Below are positions 51,488 through 55,213 of a stretch of DNA of 55,213 nucleotides, in pieces. The DNA lies in the NCBI GenBank assembly GCA_944320135.1, contig CALUGI010000022.1, positions 1 through 55,213 of the forward strand. Direction: 5' to 3'. The DNA comes from an uncultured Phocaeicola sp. Its GTDB lineage: Bacteria > Bacteroidota > Bacteroidia > Bacteroidales > Bacteroidaceae. The position numbers and the translations under genes are program-made. The number at the start of each line of letters is the position of its first letter. Position 1 is the first letter of the stretch. A model generated the notes under the pieces. That model saw only the letters and a list, made by a program, of their open reading frames with translations, was not told the DNA's origin and ran no database searches.

Positions 51488-52396
51488 TTCCGTTGCGTTG
51501 CCGTTGTCATCCGTAAAGACGATTTTTTTCCATGTCTCGCCTGCCCATTGGTTGCCTGCGGCTGCGGGCGAACCGCCTCCGTCCGTTTTCTTGTCCTGGT
51601 TCAGGTAGAGGGTGCATGATTCGGTGTCTATGTTATAGAATGTTCCGTAATCTGTAGGGGCTTGCGGATATTCTTCGGGATATGTCAGCGTAAAGTTGCC
51701 TTTCGCCGTTAGCTTGAGCGTATCGACCTTGACGTTGGAGCTGTATTTTGCGAACCCTTCGCCGAAATCCGTCAGGCTTGGAAACGAAATGCTTGAAACG
51801 GTTTGCGCCAATCCGATGCTTCCTTCCACAGACTCCAGCTTAGGCGCATCTAAAGAGTACAGCTGCGGCGGGGTGAGCGTGTAGTATTTTGCATAAACAA
51901 CTCCGGGCATACTCAGTTTTCTGACATAGCTGTCTATTTCAGACGCCAGCACCTGCACCTCTTCCGGAAGGCGGATTTCGTAGAGATAGTCTCCTAAATC
52001 GGCATTCAGTCCGGGCATGAAAACTCCCGGCTCGGCTTCTACTTCGGGGAATCCGGTAACCCCCGTAAGGTCGATGAGAAGCACTCTTTCCATGTCTGTG
52101 AACGGCGACCATAGATTGGTCATGCTTGCTAAGCCGAGTTCGCGGCATCCCAATTTCTCGTAGCTGCCTTTCATCGCGAATTTGGTGTAGCCTTGTGCGT
52201 ATGCGTCCCAGATGGCTTCCGCCACGGCTGCGGGAGTGGGCAAAGCGTCCATGTCGATGGTGATGGTGTCCGAAACGGTTCCCGCCATGCCCGGAGCGTT
52301 GCTGGCAGGGTCGTTCTGAGGTTCGTCGTTGTCGTCGCAACTTGCCATGCCGAACAGGGCGGCAAGCGTCATCGCGTAAAAGAATTTCTTTTCCAT
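51485..52396 (-). CDS. Lipoprotein with leucine-rich-repeat-like body
   Basis: A 303-aa protein with a lipobox signal (ALFGMASCDD, Cys near 20), an Asn/Asp/Pro-rich spacer, a helical segment (DALPTPAAVAEAIWDAYAQG) and then repeated short strands such as YEIRLPEEVQVLASEIDSYV, LYSLDAPKLESVEGSIGL and SSISFPSLTDFGEGFA, in the style of BspA/LRR_5 surface proteins. The C-terminal CTLYLNQDKK...WKKIVF is also common in that group. The location is probably cell surface or outer membrane. MEKKFFYAM at 52396 is the start, as the preceding open residues lack a signal form. Function unknown; binding is a guess. Confidence 0.78.
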   Translation of the reverse strand: MEKKFFYAMTLAALFGMASCDDNDEPQNDPASNAPGMAGTVSDTITIDMDALPTPAAVAEAIWDAYAQGYTKFAMKGSYEKLGCRELGLASMTNLWSPFTDMERVLLIDLTGVTGFPEVEAEPGVFMPGLNADLGDYLYEIRLPEEVQVLASEIDSYVRKLSMPGVVYAKYYTLTPPQLYSLDAPKLESVEGSIGLAQTVSSISFPSLTDFGEGFAKYSSNVKVDTLKLTAKGNFTLTYPEEYPQAPTDYGTFYNIDTESCTLYLNQDKKTDGGGSPAAAGNQWAGETWKKIVFTDDNGNATE

Positions 52397-52423
52397 GTCT
52401 CGTGCATTTTGGTTAAATATGGG

Positions 52424-52431
52424 CAAATATA
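52424..52431 (-). promoter_or_regulatory. -7 box for LRR-like lipoprotein gene
   Basis: Minus-strand TATATTTG, TAnnTTTG match, 27 nt before the ATG at 52396, in AT-rich DNA. Confidence 0.5.
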
Positions 52432-52545
52432 TTAAAATATATCGAAGCGTTCAATATAATGAAGGCTTTTTTCTTCAATTCTATGTAAATGTTTTCGGAA
52501 AAAAGCGGCGGAACTTTTGGCGGAACGTGCGGGAGGAAGGCTTGA

Positions 52546-52581
52546 AACGCCGCCGCGCAAATCCGAAACTTCGGCGGCGTT
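52546..52581. repeat. GC-rich hairpin in the 52397-52715 gap
   Basis: AACGCCGCCG and CGGCGGCGTT form a 10-bp stem with a 16-nt loop followed by TT. The rest of the 319-nt divergent gap holds GC-rich words like those of other gaps, and two promoters; no ORF of note. Confidence 0.6.
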
Positions 52582-52670
52582 TTGGATGAGTGTTCCGGTT
52601 GGTTCGCTCTTTTGACGGGCGTTTGCATTTAAAGGCAAACGGGCGTTGATTTAAATATTTTGTTCATATT

Positions 52671-52702
52671 TTTGGGTTGTTGTTGTTATTTTGTTACCTT
52701 TG
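52671..52702 (+). promoter_or_regulatory. Promoter of nitrilase gene
   Basis: TTTG (52671-52674), 20 nt, TACCTTTG (52695-52702): full consensus, 13 nt before the ATG at 52716. Confidence 0.75.
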
Positions 52703-52715
52703 GGCATTTCTAAAC

Positions 52716-53492
52716 ATGAAAAGCATGAAAACAATCATACTTCAGACTGATATTTGTTGGGCAGACCCGGAGGCGAACCGGAAGCATATCGACAAGATGA
52801 TGGACGCTTGTCCGGGGGCCGACCTGTACGTGCTGCCCGAAATGTTTTCGACGGGATTCTGCACCCGTCCGGAAGGCGTGGCGGAACCTGTGGGATGCGA
52901 AACGCTCCAATGGATGAAGCGGAAAGCTGCGGCGGGGAACTGTGCCGTTGCCGGAAGCATTGCCACGGAAGAAGACGGGAAGTATTATAATCGTTTCTAT
53001 TTTGTTTGTCCCGACGGAGAAACGGAGTGGTACGACAAGAAGCATCTGTTTACATACGGCGGGGAGCACGAGCATTACACTCCGGGAAGCAGGCGGGTAG
53101 TGGTGGCTTTCCGTGGCGTGCGCTTCTTGCTGCAAGTGTGCTACGACCTCCGTTTCCCGGTCTGGTCGCGCAACCGGAGGGACTATGACGCCGTCCTCTA
53201 CGTGGCAAGCTGGCCTACTCCGCGCGTGGAGGCGTGGAAAGCCCTGCTTCGCGCCCGTGCCATCGAGAATCAGTGCTATGTGGTTGCCGTGAACCGTGTC
53301 GGCAAGGACCCGTCTTGCGATTACAGCGGGGGAAGCGCCGTCATCGATCCATACGGGCATACGCTGGCGGCCTGCGAGGACGGGAAGGAAGGTTGGGCTG
53401 AGGCCCGAATCGATATGGACGCGCTCGAAGCCTTCCGGAAGAAGTTCCCGGTGTTGGAGGATGCGGACGGATTTGAATTGGAAATAAGGTGA
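52716..53492 (+). CDS. Omega-amidase-type nitrilase (YafV/Nit2-like)
   Basis: A 258-aa cytoplasmic C-N hydrolase. The catalytic triad is Glu in YVLPEMFSTGFCT, Lys in WYDKKHLFTYGGEHE and Cys in LLQVCYDLRFPVWSRN, the last being typical of omega-amidases that hydrolyse 2-oxoglutaramate or 2-oxosuccinamate after transamination. An ATG at 52725 (MKTIILQ) is an equally good start. The downstream iorAB encodes an enzyme of aromatic 2-oxo acids, so a shared amino-acid degradation theme is possible, though a hairpin lies between and co-transcription is not certain. Confidence 0.9.
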   Translation: MKSMKTIILQTDICWADPEANRKHIDKMMDACPGADLYVLPEMFSTGFCTRPEGVAEPVGCETLQWMKRKAAAGNCAVAGSIATEEDGKYYNRFYFVCPDGETEWYDKKHLFTYGGEHEHYTPGSRRVVVAFRGVRFLLQVCYDLRFPVWSRNRRDYDAVLYVASWPTPRVEAWKALLRARAIENQCYVVAVNRVGKDPSCDYSGGSAVIDPYGHTLAACEDGKEGWAEARIDMDALEAFRKKFPVLEDADGFELEIR

Positions 53493-53547
53493 CAGGTTTA
53501 CGAGTTAGCGAGTTGACGAGGCCCTCGTCAACTTGTTAGCTTGTCAC
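53489..53547. repeat. Palindromic element overlapping the nitrilase stop
   Basis: GTGACA...ACGAGTTAGCGAGTTGACGAGG faces CCTCGTCAACTTGTTAGCTTGTCAC, an imperfect inverted repeat of about 59 nt with a core GAGTTGACGAG / CTCGTCAACTTG. A third copy, CCTCGTCAACT, follows at 53547-53557. The left end covers the nitrilase stop codon. It has the look of a small mobile or REP-like repeat. Confidence 0.6.
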
Positions 53548-53576
53548 CTCGTCAACTGAATAAAAACAACCGAATT

Positions 53577-55196
53577 ATGGAGAACAACGATAAACTTTTG
53601 TTATTGGGCGACCAGGCGATAGCCTTGGGAGCCATTCATGCGGGGATTTCCGGCGTGTACGCTTATCCGGGAACCCCGTCTACCGAGATTACCGAATACA
53701 TACAGGATTCGCCTTTGGCGAAAGAGAGAGGTTTGCACAGCAGCTGGTGTACGAACGAGAAGACCGCTATGGAAGCGGCTTTGGGCGTGTCGTATGTCGG
53801 GAAGCGCGCGTTGGTGTGCATGAAGCATGTGGGAATGAACGTGTGCGCGGACGCTTTCGTCAATTCCGCCATAACCGGAGTGAACGGGGGAATCGTGGTG
53901 CTGGCGGCTGACGACCCGTCGATGCACTCTTCCCAGAACGAACAGGATTCGCGCTTCTACGGCAAGTTTGCGATGGTTCCTGTTCTTGAGCCGTCTTCCC
54001 AGCAGGAAGCGTATGACATGATGGAGTATGCCTACGATTTGTCGGAGAAGGAAAAGTTGCCTGTGCTGATGCGCATCACTACCCGCATGGCGCATTCCCG
54101 CGCTGCGGTGAAGGTGAAGGAAAAATTCTCGGACGTGACCTGCACGGGCAGGGAGTCTGTTCCCTCCGATTGGGTCTTGTTGCCGGGAAACGCGCGCCGG
54201 CGTTATCTGGAAGTGATTGCGGAACAGCCCCAACTGCTTGCGCTTTCCGAGACTTCGCCTTTCAACAAGTCTGTCTTCAAGGATGGAATGTCGGAAAGAG
54301 GAATCGTGGCATGCGGCATCGGATACAATTATGTGATGGAGAACTATCCGGACGGATGCCCTTATCCGGTAGTCAAGATTTCGCAGTATCCTTTGCCGAT
54401 GGAGCAGCTTGCCCGTCTTGCCGATTCGTGTAGAGAGGTGCTGGTGGTGGAAGACGGCCAGCCTTTCGTGGAGGAACAGTTGAAAGGATTGCTTCCTTCC
54501 CGATATGTGGTGAAAGGACGTTTGAGCGGCGATTTGCCGCGTACCGGAGAACTTACTCCCGATAACGTGAAGGCGGCTTTGGGAATAGAGAGCGGACAGG
54601 TGTATGCTCCGGCCAAGAATCTGGTGCCCCGTCCGCCTGCCTTGTGCGTGGGATGCGGACATAGAGATGTGTATGACGCGTTGAACCGTGTGGCAGCTGA
54701 ATATCCGGGGGCGAAGATTTTCGGGGACATCGGCTGCTATACGCTGGGTGCGCTTCCACCTTTCCGCACATTGAACAGTTGCGTGGACATGGGTGCGTCC
54801 ATTACTATGGCGAAGGGTGCGGCTGATGCCGGACAGTTCCCGGCCATTGCGGTCATCGGCGATTCCACGTTCACGCATTCGGGTATGACGGGGCTGTTGG
54901 ATGCGGTGAACGACAAGGCGAACATTACCGTAGTCATCTCGGACAACCTGACTACGGCTATGACCGGAGGACAGGATTCCGCTGGAACCAACAAGTTCGA
55001 GGCCATCTGTCTCGGTTTGGGGGTGGAGCCGGAGCATGTGCGTGTGGTGGTTCCCTTGCCCAAGAATATGGACGAGATAACCCGTGTCATCCGCGAGGAA
55101 ATCGAGTACAACGGTGTTTCCGTCATCATTCCCCGGCGTGAGTGCATACAGACATTGAACCGTAAGTTGAAAAAGAAAAGAGCAGAGAAGAAATGA
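53577..55196 (+). CDS. iorA: Indolepyruvate:ferredoxin oxidoreductase, alpha subunit (short form)
   Basis: ThDP enzyme that oxidatively decarboxylates aryl pyruvates to aryl-CoA, reducing ferredoxin. The 539-aa chain starts MENNDKLLLLGDQAIALGAI, with VYAYPGTPSTEITEYI, EKTAMEAALGVSYVGKRALV and MHSSQNEQDSRFYGKFAMVP in the N-terminal half, CVGCGHRDVYDAL, FGDIGCYTLGALPPFRTLN and VIGDSTFTHSGMTGLLDAVN in the ThDP half. It ends RRECIQTLNRKLKKKRAEKK. The C-terminal 4Fe-4S ferredoxin module found in archaeal IorA is absent, so clusters or an external ferredoxin must substitute. The stop overlaps the iorB ATG by 4 nt. Confidence 0.94.
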   Translation: MENNDKLLLLGDQAIALGAIHAGISGVYAYPGTPSTEITEYIQDSPLAKERGLHSSWCTNEKTAMEAALGVSYVGKRALVCMKHVGMNVCADAFVNSAITGVNGGIVVLAADDPSMHSSQNEQDSRFYGKFAMVPVLEPSSQQEAYDMMEYAYDLSEKEKLPVLMRITTRMAHSRAAVKVKEKFSDVTCTGRESVPSDWVLLPGNARRRYLEVIAEQPQLLALSETSPFNKSVFKDGMSERGIVACGIGYNYVMENYPDGCPYPVVKISQYPLPMEQLARLADSCREVLVVEDGQPFVEEQLKGLLPSRYVVKGRLSGDLPRTGELTPDNVKAALGIESGQVYAPAKNLVPRPPALCVGCGHRDVYDALNRVAAEYPGAKIFGDIGCYTLGALPPFRTLNSCVDMGASITMAKGAADAGQFPAIAVIGDSTFTHSGMTGLLDAVNDKANITVVISDNLTTAMTGGQDSAGTNKFEAICLGLGVEPEHVRVVVPLPKNMDEITRVIREEIEYNGVSVIIPRRECIQTLNRKLKKKRAEKK

Positions 55197-55213
55197 AAAC
55201 AGACATTATACTT
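55193..55213 (+). CDS. iorB: Indolepyruvate oxidoreductase beta subunit, 5' end only
   Basis: The window ends seven codons into this gene: ATG overlapping the iorA stop (ATGA), reading MKTDIIL. This fits the known start of IorB and the usual iorA-iorB order, but only position and seven residues support it. Partial at the right edge. Confidence 0.75.

Noticed and set aside
53601-55037. 478-codon minus-strand frame opposite iorA
   Set aside because: Antisense to a clear iorA; His/Arg/Ser-rich shadow sequence.

Overview
The window reads as chromosome from a member of the Bacteroidales, most likely Bacteroidaceae (Bacteroides/Phocaeicola-like) with mid-range GC. The evidence is the repeated Bacteroidetes-type promoter (TAnnTTTG at -7, often TTTG 19-20 nt upstream), Bacteroidetes-only families (DUF5686, DUF3737, Bacteroidetes-type LptE), an ilvD-ilvB-ilvN-thioesterase-ilvC operon, an inositol-phosphate synthase and an IorA of the short type. 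No phage, integrase, complete IS or CRISPR array was seen.

Layout. 1-6.2 kb (minus): branched-chain amino-acid operon preceded by a Leu/Val/Ile-rich leader peptide and a terminator, i.e. a readable attenuator. 6.3-10.4 kb (minus): phosphohexomutase, RmlA, DUF362 ferredoxin protein. 10.5-12.5 kb (plus): small lipoprotein plus YgiC-like ATP-grasp ligase, then tRNA-Cys x2 and tRNA-Lys. 12.5-16.7 kb: small conserved genes, a nested palindromic element and a GH51 arabinofuranosidase. 16.7-21.5 kb (plus): phosphate porin-pstS-pstC-pstA-pstB, headed by six about 11-bp-spaced TGTAACA-like repeats that look like a PhoB-type array. 21.5-25.2 kb: PfkB kinase divergent from myo-inositol-phosphate synthase, then an aldose-epimerase-like gene. 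25.2-27.1 kb: non-coding GC-rich stretch, three 33-bp palindromic tandem repeats and a frameshifted AAA/DUF4143 ATPase. 27.2-34.2 kb (plus): DUF5686 outer-membrane protein, sigma-54-type activator, LptE, TPR protein, SecG, DUF418 membrane protein. 34.4-35.5 kb (minus): perR-rubrerythrin with a palindromic operator at the start site. 35.7-37.7 kb: nadE.

37.7-44.5 kb (plus): the most unusual part. Three different DNA methyltransferase-like proteins (601, 616 and 1052 aa) are encoded in overlapping frames between nadE and a housekeeping cluster, with no separate restriction, helicase or specificity gene. The third has an N-terminal nuclease-like region and a non-canonical NTPW motif. I do not recognise this trio as a described restriction or defence system.

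44.5-49.0 kb (minus): phoH-purC-menG-aroE-hydrolase operon. 49.2-51.4 kb (plus): lipoprotein, DUF6621-like protein and LysR regulator. 51.5-52.4 kb (minus): LRR-like lipoprotein. 52.7-55.2 kb (plus): omega-amidase-type nitrilase, then iorA and the first seven codons of iorB, cut by the window end.

All family names come from motif recognition by eye; no database search was run.
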